A DNA stretch of 64,000 bases, from positions 2,232,001-2,296,000 of the forward strand of contig NZ_JABVZR010000001.1 in the NCBI RefSeq assembly GCF_017163935.1, in the 5' to 3' direction. A model generated the notes under the pieces. It did not search any database. It worked only from the letters and a program-made list of their open reading frames with translations, and was not told where the DNA came from. Position numbers and translations under genes: made by a program. This document shows positions 37,336 to 46,151 of the stretch, piece after piece. The stretch's first letter is position 1. Each line of letters opens with the position of its first letter. This DNA comes from Novosphingobium terrae. Lineage in GTDB: Bacteria > Pseudomonadota > Alphaproteobacteria > Sphingomonadales > Sphingomonadaceae.

Positions 37336-39093
37336 ATGACAGGGGATCTGGACTTGTCCGTTTATCTACACGGCCTTGCCGTGAAAAACTTTCGCGGCAT
37401 CGACAATGAATGGCAAGAGGTCATGGGCATGGCCCGGTTCAATTTCTTCATTGGCCCGAACAATGCCGGAAAGTCGACTGTCCTCGATCTGGTTCATCGC
37501 TACTTCCCACTCAACCGGATCCAAGAACGGACGCCGCTCCCTCTCGATCTTCACCGCAGCGAGGCTTACGGACGCTTTGCCATTCGGGTCGCTTCACCGA
37601 TCGCCCCTCTAAGGAAGCAGTTCGAGGAAGAGTTCAGAGGCGAGCGACGCGTCATCAGTTGCCTCAACACAGCACTGGATTGGCTTGCCAATGGCGGTGA
37701 TCAGATCATCCTGGAAACCAAAAATCCGTCGCGTGATAAGGCTAGCTGGGTAGGCCGCAGCGATCAGGTAACGCTCACCAACCTCATCACCGATAGTGAC
37801 TTGTCGTGGGCTTGGAACAAAGTGACCCGACGGACTATGGGCAGCCGGGATCTATGGGCTCAGGAGATCGCAACCTATCTGCTCAAACCGCTCGATCTCA
37901 TCCTGCCGCAGATCCTCCTCATTCCCGCCTTCCGCCGAATAGGCCCTGGTGAACATTCCGGCGATGTCTCCGGGGTGGGCCTGATCGACCAGCTTGCCCG
38001 GTTGCAAAGCCCCCCGCATGACAGGCAAGAAGACAAGGACGTCTTCGAGAAGATCAATTGCTTCGTGCAGGACGTCACCCACCGCCCAGACGCAAGAATC
38101 GAGATCCCCTACGACAGGGATCACATCCTCGTTCACATGGACGGGCGTATCCTGCCGCTTGAAAATCTTGGAACGGGGGTGCAGCAGGTCATCATGCTGG
38201 CCGCCTTCTGCACCGTCTACGACGATCGCATCATCTGCCTGGAAGAGCCTGAACTTCACCTCCATCCCCTGCTCCAGCGCCGCCTCATCGATTATCTCGA
38301 CACCAACACCAATAATCAGTATCTTATCGCCACTCATTCAGCGGCCTTTCTCGATCAACAGAATGCCGCCATCTACAGAGTCTGGCAGGAACAGGGCGCG
38401 ACACGCATACGCCGCGCCGTATCCAAACAGCAGCGCTTCGAGATCTGCGAAGATCTGGGTCATCGGGCCTCGGACCTGCTGCAATCCAACGCCATCATCT
38501 GGGTCGAAGGCCCATCCGATCGGATTTACCTCAAACACTGGTTGAAGCATGTCGCTCCCGAACTCGAGGAGGCCTTGCATTTTTCGATCATGTTCTACGG
38601 CGGCCGCCTGCTCAGTCATTTGAGCGCCGACGACGAGGTCGATGACTTCATCAGATTGCGAGATCTGAACAGGAATGTCGCAATTGTCATCGACAGTGAC
38701 AGGACGCATGCCAGGGACAGCATCAATCGGACGAAGCAACGTCTGCTGAAGGAACTTGCGGTGACTGGCTTTGCCTGGTTGACCAAGGGCCGCGAGATCG
38801 AGAATTACGTTCCGCATGACCTGCTGCAGGACGCTGTCAGACGGTCCGTGACAAACTACCTCCGCCCAGCCGAGGGCGGAATTTATGACCATGCGCTCCA
38901 CTATGTCCGCAAGGGAAAGCGGCCTCGCGACCCCGAGGAGCGAGTGAAAGATGTCGACAAGGTGCGGATCGCCCGTGCCGTTTGTGAACAAGAGGCTGAC
39001 CTCTGCCCCCTCGACCTCGAGCAACAGGTGAGGAAACTTGCCAAATTCATCAGGGCAGCGAACAGTCTGCAAGGACCGGAACATCCTGCGTAA
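37336..39093 (+). CDS. OLD-family ATPase with TOPRIM nuclease domain
   Basis: An overcoming-lysogenisation-defect (OLD) family protein, 585 aa. The ABC-type ATPase half starts LHGLAVKNFRGID and has Walker A FFIGPNNAGKST (39-48), a signature-like GTGVQQVIMLAAFC, Walker B RIICLEEPELHLHP and switch His in LIATHSAAFLD. The C-terminal TOPRIM nuclease has its catalytic Glu in IIWVEGPSDRIYLKHW (about residue 390) and DSD in VAIVIDSDRTHA (about 453). No UvrD-type helicase partner is adjacent, so it is the single-gene (class 1-like) form. The start could be GTG 37333, ATG 37336 or TTG 37354; only the last has a good ribosome-binding site (AGGGGA). It may act in phage defence or DNA maintenance. Confidence 0.88.
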   Translation: MTGDLDLSVYLHGLAVKNFRGIDNEWQEVMGMARFNFFIGPNNAGKSTVLDLVHRYFPLNRIQERTPLPLDLHRSEAYGRFAIRVASPIAPLRKQFEEEFRGERRVISCLNTALDWLANGGDQIILETKNPSRDKASWVGRSDQVTLTNLITDSDLSWAWNKVTRRTMGSRDLWAQEIATYLLKPLDLILPQILLIPAFRRIGPGEHSGDVSGVGLIDQLARLQSPPHDRQEDKDVFEKINCFVQDVTHRPDARIEIPYDRDHILVHMDGRILPLENLGTGVQQVIMLAAFCTVYDDRIICLEEPELHLHPLLQRRLIDYLDTNTNNQYLIATHSAAFLDQQNAAIYRVWQEQGATRIRRAVSKQQRFEICEDLGHRASDLLQSNAIIWVEGPSDRIYLKHWLKHVAPELEEALHFSIMFYGGRLLSHLSADDEVDDFIRLRDLNRNVAIVIDSDRTHARDSINRTKQRLLKELAVTGFAWLTKGREIENYVPHDLLQDAVRRSVTNYLRPAEGGIYDHALHYVRKGKRPRDPEERVKDVDKVRIARAVCEQEADLCPLDLEQQVRKLAKFIRAANSLQGPEHPA

Positions 39094-39119
39094 CCCAGGC
39101 TCCGCCTGACGGCGACCAT

Positions 39120-39148
39120 GGAAGCAGGCCGTCGGCACGCCTGCTTCC
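39120..39148 (+). terminator. Hairpin terminator after the OLD gene
   Basis: GGAAGCAGGC at 39120-39129 and GCCTGCTTCC at 39139-39148 form a perfect 10-bp stem with a 9-base loop, 27 bases past the OLD stop and between convergent genes. It lacks a T-run, so termination is inferred from position and stem strength. Confidence 0.55.
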
Positions 39149-39253
39149 GAAACCGGCCGTATGCTTGGCCGATCAACCTACATCTGCTGCCGTGCTCACC
39201 TGGACCAAAATCGACATCGTTATATTTGAAAAAATGACAGCAGGCATTTCACG

Positions 39254-40780
39254 CTATTTGAGATAGTGATCCGGAATTGGCATTTGATCAGGCCTGTTTA
39301 GCTCGCCAGTCACAGCCTTGGTAAAAAGCGTGAGCCATCGGTGCTGAAACTGATCTTCATCCTCGCCGTCCACAGCGAAAGGTCCATAAGCTGCGCTCGT
39401 AGAGCCCATCGTGTTTGAGAACGCGATCTGAAATTCCCGATCCTCTGGCTCCAGAGAGAATGGCTCATCCGCGCCATTTCTCCTTACACTGAAACTCCAA
39501 AAAGCAGTTTCTCGCCAACGATAGTTTGGATCGTCCTTCGATCGTCCAAAAAATAATGTTGAACTCCATTTATAATCACGATCTTCCGGCATCGCACGGC
39601 CTACATACATGATTGGAATGTCTTCAATGCTTTTCGCCGGGCGGGCCATCTTGGCCCGTTTTACGGAGAGTGTGGCGCTAGCCACGACTTCCCACGCTGA
39701 GTTAAAGCCATTTGATCCAATTTCTGGCCGCACCGCTCTCACGCCTGAAAATGAGAGCGTGCCACGACCAAGTGAAATTTCATTTTTTGATTTGCGGACA
39801 TTATCCGATGCGGAAACAATTGCTGCCCACAAGCGGCTAATAATTGCTTCAAAATCATTACTAGCTTCATTTATCAGGTCTTTACGCTGACGCTCTACTG
39901 CAGCTTTCGCTTCAGCGGCAGCTTCGGCGGCAGCCGCTTCGCGAGAAACCTGCCCCGCTGCGGCAAGGAGGCCTGCATGTGCAGGCCGCTTGTTCGCGGA
40001 CTCGACCGACCCGATAACTTCGATACAACGCGCTACAGTTGGCCTTGACGCCGGCGATTTCCGCAACATCTGCCCGACGAATGCAGCCAGACGAGGATCT
40101 CCGCCAAGTGCGGGCGCGACCGTGTGAAGGTGAGCCTCCCTGATTTCATCCTGAGATCCCGAAAATGGTGGGGCACCATTCAAAATTGTATGCACCATGC
40201 AGCCTAAGGCATAGACATCCGTCGCATGAGAAGGGGCCTCCCCTCGCCATTGTTCTGGCGCGCCATAGGCAGGTGTCAAACTACCACGAAGAGTGTGTAG
40301 GGATGTGCTATCCTCGACGAACTTCGCAATGCCGAAATCAGCTAGGCGCCAGCGACCCTCGAAATAAAGAACATTCCCAGGTTTGAGGTCCCGATGAACA
40401 ATGTCGCCCACTTCACTCAGACCGTCCAAAACATCGAGGATGATCGCTTTAGCTTCAGTCAGAGTTAAGACGCTCTTGTCGTTAACTTCGTCTTGGAGGC
40501 TCCGATCACAGATTGGCATAATCAGAAAATAACTATCAGAATCAGAATCTTGACCATAGTCAATTACCGGAACCACATGATCAAGTTTCCGCCCGGCAAG
40601 GGATTGACCGATATTCATTTCCCGATGAGCGGCCTCGCTTGCAGTCAGCTTGAGGCGCTTGACCGCGACGGGTCCGATTGCGCCGGAACCACGAAACACC
40701 TCGCCAAATCCGCCGGGGGGCCCCAGTCGCTTTGCCTCGTCGAACGTCCACTCAGCGTTGTTCAATCGAATCGTTGGCAT
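39254..40780 (-). CDS. Ser/Thr protein kinase with coiled-coil and unknown C-terminal domain
   Basis: A 508-aa Hanks-type kinase. Catalytic features are intact: Gly-rich loop LGPPGGFGEVFRG (residues 19-31), ATP-anchoring Lys41 in VAVKRLK, catalytic loop HRDLKPGN (129-136), DFG at 148-150, and APEQW. An Ala/Glu-rich predicted coiled coil (EAAAAEAAAEAKAAVERQRK) follows the kinase domain. The remaining ~200 residues form a domain I do not recognise, with repeated aromatic strands (WSSTLFFGRS, WRETAFWSFSVRR). There is no membrane helix, so it is cytosolic, unlike PASTA-type kinases. A second kinase-like gene at 41567 lies on the same strand, with a HEPN-like ORF between. The pairing suggests a signalling or conflict module. 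Confidence 0.87.
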   Translation of the reverse strand: MPTIRLNNAEWTFDEAKRLGPPGGFGEVFRGSGAIGPVAVKRLKLTASEAAHREMNIGQSLAGRKLDHVVPVIDYGQDSDSDSYFLIMPICDRSLQDEVNDKSVLTLTEAKAIILDVLDGLSEVGDIVHRDLKPGNVLYFEGRWRLADFGIAKFVEDSTSLHTLRGSLTPAYGAPEQWRGEAPSHATDVYALGCMVHTILNGAPPFSGSQDEIREAHLHTVAPALGGDPRLAAFVGQMLRKSPASRPTVARCIEVIGSVESANKRPAHAGLLAAAGQVSREAAAAEAAAEAKAAVERQRKDLINEASNDFEAIISRLWAAIVSASDNVRKSKNEISLGRGTLSFSGVRAVRPEIGSNGFNSAWEVVASATLSVKRAKMARPAKSIEDIPIMYVGRAMPEDRDYKWSSTLFFGRSKDDPNYRWRETAFWSFSVRRNGADEPFSLEPEDREFQIAFSNTMGSTSAAYGPFAVDGEDEDQFQHRWLTLFTKAVTGELNRPDQMPIPDHYLK

Positions 40781-41136
40781 GCCGCCCTCCTTCCGAGGAC
40801 GCTAGATGAGTGCGCCCGATTCGCGCAATATCGTTAATTTTCAGACTTCGAGCCGCGCATAAATGCTGCTCCTGCGGCGGCGCGCTTCATGCGGATCACA
40901 GCGCCGCTCGCAACATGCTTGCGCGCGGGCAACTCGGGGCCTGATGGTCTCATCTTCGGATTCGACCCGAGCGAAGCGTGGCGGGGCGCCCCGATCTCAG
41001 GAAAGCCAAGCATTGGCCAGGCGTCTCCACATTGAATGCGATCGTCTGCTGTCTCGTCTTTCGGGCGGAAGGGACGCCCACTTTTCGTAGGGAGAGACAT
41101 GCGATCGCTGTCAGTGACTTGAGCGGCTCCAATCGC
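40781..41136. other. Gap upstream of kinase and HEPN-like ORF
   Basis: About 350 bases that should carry the kinase promoter (minus strand) and that of the HEPN-like ORF (plus strand). Several frames stay open across it on both strands, but none shows a ribosome-binding site or family resemblance. It may contain a decayed N-terminus of the HEPN gene. Confidence 0.4.
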
Positions 41137-41460
41137 ATGTGTATCGTGCTCAACGGATCAAAAATTGGGGGCGAATTACCATGCCGGACAGCTACTGGCG
41201 GCATCTACTTCATCGACCTCGGCGATCTCATCGCAATCGTGACTGGCGGAAGGAACTGGCCTCTGTTCCAAGGCATCTTTGCCGACAAGCAAGGCTTCAC
41301 CGTCGACATCCAGCGGCTCAATGCATGGCGCCGACCGGTGATGCATGGACGCAGGATCGATCCCGTTCAGTTTGTCGAGCTTCTGTTCGTCGTGAACCGC
41401 CTGATGGCGTCGATCAGAGATTCGACCCATTGGCAAAACCACTGGAACGACGAGGAATGA
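41137..41460 (+). CDS. HEPN-like (Swt1-type) small protein, possibly truncated
   Basis: The frame ends at 41460 and stays open upstream to about 40945. The C-terminal ~85 residues resemble Swt1-type HEPN domains: IYFIDLGDLIAIVTGG, NWPLFQGIF, then a helix containing the HEPN motif R-x4-H in WRRPVMHGRR (R65, H70 counting from the ATG at 41137), followed by a hydrophobic helix ELLFVVNRLMASI. HEPN proteins with R-x4-6-H are often RNases in toxin and defence systems. A strong hairpin nine bases after the stop supports a real transcript. The start is uncertain, with no good ribosome-binding site; the gene could be a remnant of a longer protein. Confidence 0.45.
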   Translation: MCIVLNGSKIGGELPCRTATGGIYFIDLGDLIAIVTGGRNWPLFQGIFADKQGFTVDIQRLNAWRRPVMHGRRIDPVQFVELLFVVNRLMASIRDSTHWQNHWNDEE

Positions 41461-41468
41461 CCTGTTCC

Positions 41469-41510
41469 TCCGTCCTGCACGCAGGCGCTGTGCCGCTCAT
41501 GCAGGACGGA
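41469..41510. terminator. Convergent hairpin between HEPN-like ORF and second kinase
   Basis: TCCGTCCTGCA at 41469-41479 and TGCAGGACGGA at 41500-41510 are exact reverse complements (11 bp) with a 20-base loop. The hairpin starts nine bases after the HEPN-like stop and lies downstream of the minus-strand kinase, so it could end transcription in both directions. Confidence 0.55.
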
Positions 41511-41566
41511 AGGCAGGGGGCAAGCTCGGCGCCAGGTGCAGGCGACGCAGTCATCCCCCACTATCT

Positions 41567-42628
41567 CTAGAGGTTGTAGAACGCCTCGATATCGCGCTTC
41601 AGCGTGGCAACGCGCTGTTTCAGATGTTGCCATTCGCCTTCCTCACTCTGGGTTGCCGCCATATGGAGGAAGACACTGACCTGGTCAGATGCCGCTTGCG
41701 ACCGCTGGCTTAGCAGTCGATGCAGTTCCGTCTGCACATAGAGCAGAGAGGGACGGTCATTGGGCGATACTGCCAAACAGGCCTGCACGAGCCCCGCCAA
41801 TTCATGATCGTCCAACGGCTGGGCGATAGGACAGCCGGCGGCGACCCAGTTCCGCCAGAAGTCGTTCTGCTGCCACCGATTGAAGCCCGGATTGATGTGG
41901 CGATGCCAGTCGTGGCTGGATTCCCCGATCGGATGTATGCCGCAGGACATGAGTTCGTGAAGTATGATCCCCAACACGAAGACGCTGGTCTTTTCGCTAA
42001 GACCGGCCTTTGCCCATTGCTCGGGGGCCATATAGGGTCGAGATCCGGAATGCTCGCCGATTTCGGCTGCAAGATTGACGCTGCCGAAGTCGGCGACCAG
42101 CGGGCGCAGCCAGAAGCCGGCCTTCGGGAGCGCGATCGTGGCCGCAAGATCGCGAACGAAGATGTTTTCCGGCTTCAGGTCCTGATGGACGAGACCGCGG
42201 GCATGACAGTGGGCAAGGCCTGCCGCCAACTGAACCAACAAGGCCAACCGGCCATCGTCTTTCCAATTTTCGTCCTCGATGAAATCGGAGAGATCGCCTT
42301 CCCAGCGCCGGAAAAAGGCGACCGGCGTGCCCATGGTGAAGATCACGTCGAAGGGCCAATGCACGTTGGGATGATAATGTGCCGAAGCCTGGAGATTGAT
42401 CTCTCGCAGGAAGCGCTTTGCCCGCTCTTCCGGCGGAAGATTTTGGGTCCACTTGGGAAACTTGGCGCAGGTCAGACGAGGCTTGACGTTCCTACCGTTG
42501 TCAAGAAAGACGATCTCTCCCGAAAAGCCGGCGCTCCTGTCCATCGCACTCTCGGCCTTTGCGAGAAAGGCAAGATGTTGCCCCCGCTGTTCGGGGGACA
42601 GGTCGTAGAATGGCTCGGACATAATCAT
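41567..42628 (-). CDS. Protein kinase-like protein (HQD variant)
   Basis: A 353-aa protein with a kinase core. The catalytic loop reads GLVHQDLKPENIFV (HQD in place of HRD, with the Asp and Asn retained), LVADFGSVNLA is the DFG motif, and YMAPEQWAKAG is the APE region. The N-lobe is divergent: the Gly loop is not clear, and the ATP-anchoring Lys is probably the one in LTCAKFPKW. A helical tail follows the C-lobe. Two nearby ATGs exist (42628 and 42622); the second has the better-spaced AGGGAAG. It differs from the kinase at 39254 in sequence and C-terminal part, so the two are not recent duplicates. Whether it phosphorylates a target is unknown. Confidence 0.82.
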   Translation of the reverse strand: MIMSEPFYDLSPEQRGQHLAFLAKAESAMDRSAGFSGEIVFLDNGRNVKPRLTCAKFPKWTQNLPPEERAKRFLREINLQASAHYHPNVHWPFDVIFTMGTPVAFFRRWEGDLSDFIEDENWKDDGRLALLVQLAAGLAHCHARGLVHQDLKPENIFVRDLAATIALPKAGFWLRPLVADFGSVNLAAEIGEHSGSRPYMAPEQWAKAGLSEKTSVFVLGIILHELMSCGIHPIGESSHDWHRHINPGFNRWQQNDFWRNWVAAGCPIAQPLDDHELAGLVQACLAVSPNDRPSLLYVQTELHRLLSQRSQAASDQVSVFLHMAATQSEEGEWQHLKQRVATLKRDIEAFYNL

Positions 42629-42883
42629 GGCTTCCCTGTAAATGAGGCAAGGCCCCCGCGTGCATCAGTTGCAAGGCGGCCTCGGATGGGCATTGAAATT
42701 TCAAAAAATCCAAACTCTTCCGATGCGCTCCTTTCGTGATGGCTTCGCTGCAGGCGACTCAACCCCTAAGCGCCGACGGAGCAACCAACCCTGGCAGGGA
42801 TGGTCAAGCTGAACACCAACGAAATACCTATGGGGCCATCGCCGACCGCGCTGGCAGTGCTGAAGTCTTCCGTTACTGCGCTG

Positions 42884-44023
42884 CTAGCGCTCAGCCCCGA
42901 GCGCCCTGCCGTTCGGACGGTGACTTCCGAAAAGCAGCCAGAAGGCTTCGGCGATTGGCATCAGCGTGGGCGCATCGAGGCGTTCGACGACATGCTGGCC
43001 GAGCAGGACGTCGTTTCTGAAGGCCAGAGGTGTCGGATAGCCGTCACCGACGATCATGCCGGAACCCTTGGCTCCGCAGACGCTGACCAGGATCACCCAG
43101 GGCCCGTCGATGCCATGGGGCCGCAGCTGCATCTGCGTGGCGCTAGCCATCGCCAGGAGCCCCTGTTCGAAATGGCCCGGCCAGACCAGGCGGCGCTCCA
43201 CCCCGTAGACGTCGCGAACGCCGCCGATCACGAAGGCAGCATCGACCCGCCCGGTGCGAAAGGTCATGGCATAGGCCTCGACCCTGCCGTCCTTGTCGAC
43301 GGGCCCGTGCTGCAGGACACCCTCGATCGTATCGAGCGCATATCCTCCCCCACGGACGGGCACGACGGCGTTGTCGCGCGTCACGGCGATCTGGCGCTCT
43401 TCCCGAAAGAGCCCGAGTGGCGCGATCGAGACCACCGTTGTCGGGAATGCATCCAGCGCGAAAGGCATGTCCACGCCCTGCGAGGCGGCGATCGCCTCGG
43501 CGTGAAGCTGGCGGAACTGCTGCGGCAGCTGCGCCGCGCCGGTGAACGCATGACGCAGATCGTGGACGTCCAGCTCGTATTTCCCACGGCTGTTGCGCCC
43601 GTAGAAGCGCGCGCCGTTCCTGAACGTCACGCGATGAGGCGCGCTCAGGCTGCCGGGAATGCGCAGGACCAGGGCGCTACGCCCGTTGGCAAGCGGCACC
43701 CGGCTCGTCCTGACGCCGATCAGGCGCGGATCGACACCGGTCTGCAGCTTGCCTTCGAGCCTGAGGATCGCGGCATCCGGGTCGTCAGCCTCCACTCCGG
43801 TAACAGCCGCCGCCACCCCGTTGGCCTCGTCGATGCCGTAGACGATGTCGCCGCCCTGGGCGTTGGCAAAGGAGGTCACGTCGGCGAGGAACTCGCGGGA
43901 CGCCTCGTCACCGCCGCCAGGCAGATCACGCTTGAACTCGAGGGAGCGGCCTTCCGATATCTGATCGTCAACCAGGCGCTGAAGTGCCGCCTCGTCGATG
44001 GCGTCGATGGGCATTTCGATCAT
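42884..44023 (-). CDS. AlbA_2 (Schlafen-type) domain protein
   Basis: A 379-aa protein. Residues 20-150 match the AlbA_2/divergent AAA-4 domain found in Schlafen-like bacterial proteins: EGRSLEFKRDLPGG, then REFLADVTSFANAQGGDIVY-G and an NGARFYGRNSRGKYELD strand typical of the domain end. The rest (about 230 residues) is a domain I do not recognise, beginning QFRQLHAEAIAASQG and containing GPWVILVSVCGAKGSG. Such proteins act as DNA/RNA-binding regulators or nucleases in conflict systems. It lies about 90 bases downstream of the DUF4365-TPR gene on the same strand, so the two are probably co-transcribed. Confidence 0.82.
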   Translation of the reverse strand: MIEMPIDAIDEAALQRLVDDQISEGRSLEFKRDLPGGGDEASREFLADVTSFANAQGGDIVYGIDEANGVAAAVTGVEADDPDAAILRLEGKLQTGVDPRLIGVRTSRVPLANGRSALVLRIPGSLSAPHRVTFRNGARFYGRNSRGKYELDVHDLRHAFTGAAQLPQQFRQLHAEAIAASQGVDMPFALDAFPTTVVSIAPLGLFREERQIAVTRDNAVVPVRGGGYALDTIEGVLQHGPVDKDGRVEAYAMTFRTGRVDAAFVIGGVRDVYGVERRLVWPGHFEQGLLAMASATQMQLRPHGIDGPWVILVSVCGAKGSGMIVGDGYPTPLAFRNDVLLGQHVVERLDAPTLMPIAEAFWLLFGSHRPNGRALGAER

Positions 44024-44110
44024 GAGGCCGTAACGTCCCTTGTCTGAAAGGCATTGTCTCGAAATATGGTGGCAAGGCCCGCCAAGCAGGCAAATTTCGA
44101 TGCCGTATGG

Positions 44111-46066
44111 CTACTCGGCTTCCATCAGCATGGCCTGAACGCGGAGGTTGACCTGCTCGACCCTGGAATCCTCGGGAAATCTCGCCACGGCGACCTTCCA
44201 GACTTCGAGCGCCACCTCGGGCAGGCCCGTGTTCCAGAGCAGGCCGCCCAGATTGAAGACCGCCGCAGCGTGGGCAGGGTCGAGCTCCATGGCGCGGAAA
44301 TAGGCTGCCATGGCCTCCAGGGGCTCGTCGAGATGCTCATAGGCGATTGCCAGCTCGCACCAGCTCTGGGCGTCAGGCTGAATGTCGTGGGCCTGCTGCT
44401 GCAGCAGCGGAAGGCTTTCCTCGAAGCGGCCAAGGGCGTTGAGCACGACGGCCAGGCAGTAGCCATATTCGCCGTCGGCCAGGTCATAGGCTCTCCGGTA
44501 GCAGCGCTCGGCCTCGTCCAAGTCATCCTCGCGCTCCGCCCAATGGCCTAGACGATCCCAGAGATAGGCCGCCCCGTCGTCACCGCAATGTTCCGCGACG
44601 GCTTCAAGCTCGGTCCTGCAGTCCTCGTAGGTGCTTTCAAGGTCATGGTGGGTCATGCTGAGGTAGAGCGTGGCCGACAGAAGCTCCACCCGGGCCCCGA
44701 CGTCATCCGGATGCGTGAGCAGGTAGAAACGCCAGAACGTCAGGGACAGGCGCGCGTTGGACTGCGAGGCCCTGCCGAAGCTGCCAACCTGTCGGCGACA
44801 CCATGGCCAGATCCACGGATGGGCGGCAGCTTCGGTCAGCAGCGTGCCGATCTCACGAAAGGCGCTGCGCCCCTCGCCCAGGTTGAACAGCGTGTTGATC
44901 CGCCAGCCAGCGACCTGCAGCAGCTTGCCCCGGCTGCCGTCTCCGGTCATGACCTTGTCGAAATGCTCGAGAGCGGTATCGAATTCGCCCAGGCGCATAT
45001 GGTGATGCCCCATCGCGACATGGGCTTCGGGAAGCGAGGAGTTCCTCCTTAGGGCCTCGCGATAGCAGGCGACACCCGCCTCGCTCTCTCCCAGCCGGGA
45101 CAGGCAGGTCCCCAGGTTCTTGTATAGCCAGGATGAAAGGTCCGGCATCGCCATCAGTTTCGGGTCCGCCATCGCGGCCTCGTATTCGATCCTTGCGTTC
45201 GCGTCCTCGCCGAGCGCCACGAAGGCATTGCCGATGTTATATCGCACTGCGCTCGACATGAGCCGTCCGTCGTCGAGCCTGCGCCTGAAGTATGAGATCG
45301 CCTCGCGGATGCGGGGGGAGGACGAGCCGTTGCCGTCAAGCCCGAGATTGATCTCAGCCATGTAGCAGTGCCCCATGCGGTCGTGGTCCGGTCCGAAAAG
45401 GGCGGAGAACTTTTCGAATGCGGCGGCGATCACGTCGTCGGCACCGTCGCTGAAGAGCTGCCCCAAGAGCCGAAAGGCGGCATCTCCATCGTCAGGAATA
45501 TATAGATCAGGGACGGAACGCCGCAGCCGCGCGCTCAGTTCGGCGGGATCCGCAGCGGCTTGGGATTCGCGTCGGGTGCGCTCGGCGCTCGCGTTCGACC
45601 GGGCCAGCGCCGCAACGCTCTTCAGGCGATCCACCGTCAGGATCTCGGTAAACACGACGGACACCGTCTTCTGCTTGGTCCAGTCGACCTTCCCATGTTC
45701 ATAGCGTCGGATGACGGCTTCGGCGGAGCAGATGAACAAGGATCGGCTAGGAAGGTGGAAGCAGACGTAGAAGCTGTAGGGGTTCATCGCGAGATAGTTG
45801 AGGTTGGCCTTGGTCACGTCGATGCTGACCGACCCGTCCGCACGCAGGGGCTTTTCGGTCCCCTTCACCTGCACATGCACCCTGATGTTGGTCATGCCGC
45901 CGTCGATCGCAACCTCAAGCTGGCAGTCGGAGCCATAGTCCTTGCGGTCCGGGCCCTGGACCGTGAATGCCCCGCTGGCCAGCACCTGCCTCTCGAAGGC
46001 CGCGAGAGCCTCATCCTCGACGACGTGATTTCGGTCTTGCCGCGGCAGGTTATCGAAATGGTTCAT
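44111..46066 (-). CDS. DUF4365-type nuclease-like domain with TPR repeats
   Basis: A 651-aa protein. The N-terminal ~150 residues match the DUF4365 domain, thought to be PD-(D/E)xK nuclease-like: RKDYGSDCQLEVAID supplies an Asp (D47) and acidic residues, and HVQVKGTEKP (66-70) is the Q-x-K strand. The remaining ~480 residues are helical tetratricopeptide-like repeats, e.g. LGTCLSRLGESEAGVACYRE, HVAMGHHHMRLGEFDTALEHF and DDLDEAERCYRRAYDLADGE. This nuclease-plus-TPR layout is common in defence islands, where the TPR part senses or assembles. It heads a probable operon with the AlbA_2 protein. Function is inferred from domain type only. Confidence 0.8.
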   Translation of the reverse strand: MNHFDNLPRQDRNHVVEDEALAAFERQVLASGAFTVQGPDRKDYGSDCQLEVAIDGGMTNIRVHVQVKGTEKPLRADGSVSIDVTKANLNYLAMNPYSFYVCFHLPSRSLFICSAEAVIRRYEHGKVDWTKQKTVSVVFTEILTVDRLKSVAALARSNASAERTRRESQAAADPAELSARLRRSVPDLYIPDDGDAAFRLLGQLFSDGADDVIAAAFEKFSALFGPDHDRMGHCYMAEINLGLDGNGSSSPRIREAISYFRRRLDDGRLMSSAVRYNIGNAFVALGEDANARIEYEAAMADPKLMAMPDLSSWLYKNLGTCLSRLGESEAGVACYREALRRNSSLPEAHVAMGHHHMRLGEFDTALEHFDKVMTGDGSRGKLLQVAGWRINTLFNLGEGRSAFREIGTLLTEAAAHPWIWPWCRRQVGSFGRASQSNARLSLTFWRFYLLTHPDDVGARVELLSATLYLSMTHHDLESTYEDCRTELEAVAEHCGDDGAAYLWDRLGHWAEREDDLDEAERCYRRAYDLADGEYGYCLAVVLNALGRFEESLPLLQQQAHDIQPDAQSWCELAIAYEHLDEPLEAMAAYFRAMELDPAHAAAVFNLGGLLWNTGLPEVALEVWKVAVARFPEDSRVEQVNLRVQAMLMEAE

Positions 46067-46151
46067 AAGGAACTTTTCTTCGAGCGTCGGCCAACCCTTG
46101 AGGACGGTCGTTCATGCAGGCCAAGTGATCGGTCTCCTGCGCCAATAGCGA

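Noticed and set aside
36966..37409. 147-aa frame bridging ligD and the OLD gene
   Set aside because: It overlaps both neighbours out of frame and has no ribosome-binding site or family resemblance.
40834..41100. 88-aa minus-strand frame between kinase and HEPN-like ORF
   Set aside because: No ribosome-binding site, no motif, and it overlaps the opposite-strand open frame; treated as chance.
42800..44047. 415-aa plus-strand frame opposite the AlbA_2 gene
   Set aside because: Shadow of the minus-strand gene, which carries the recognised AlbA_2 motifs.
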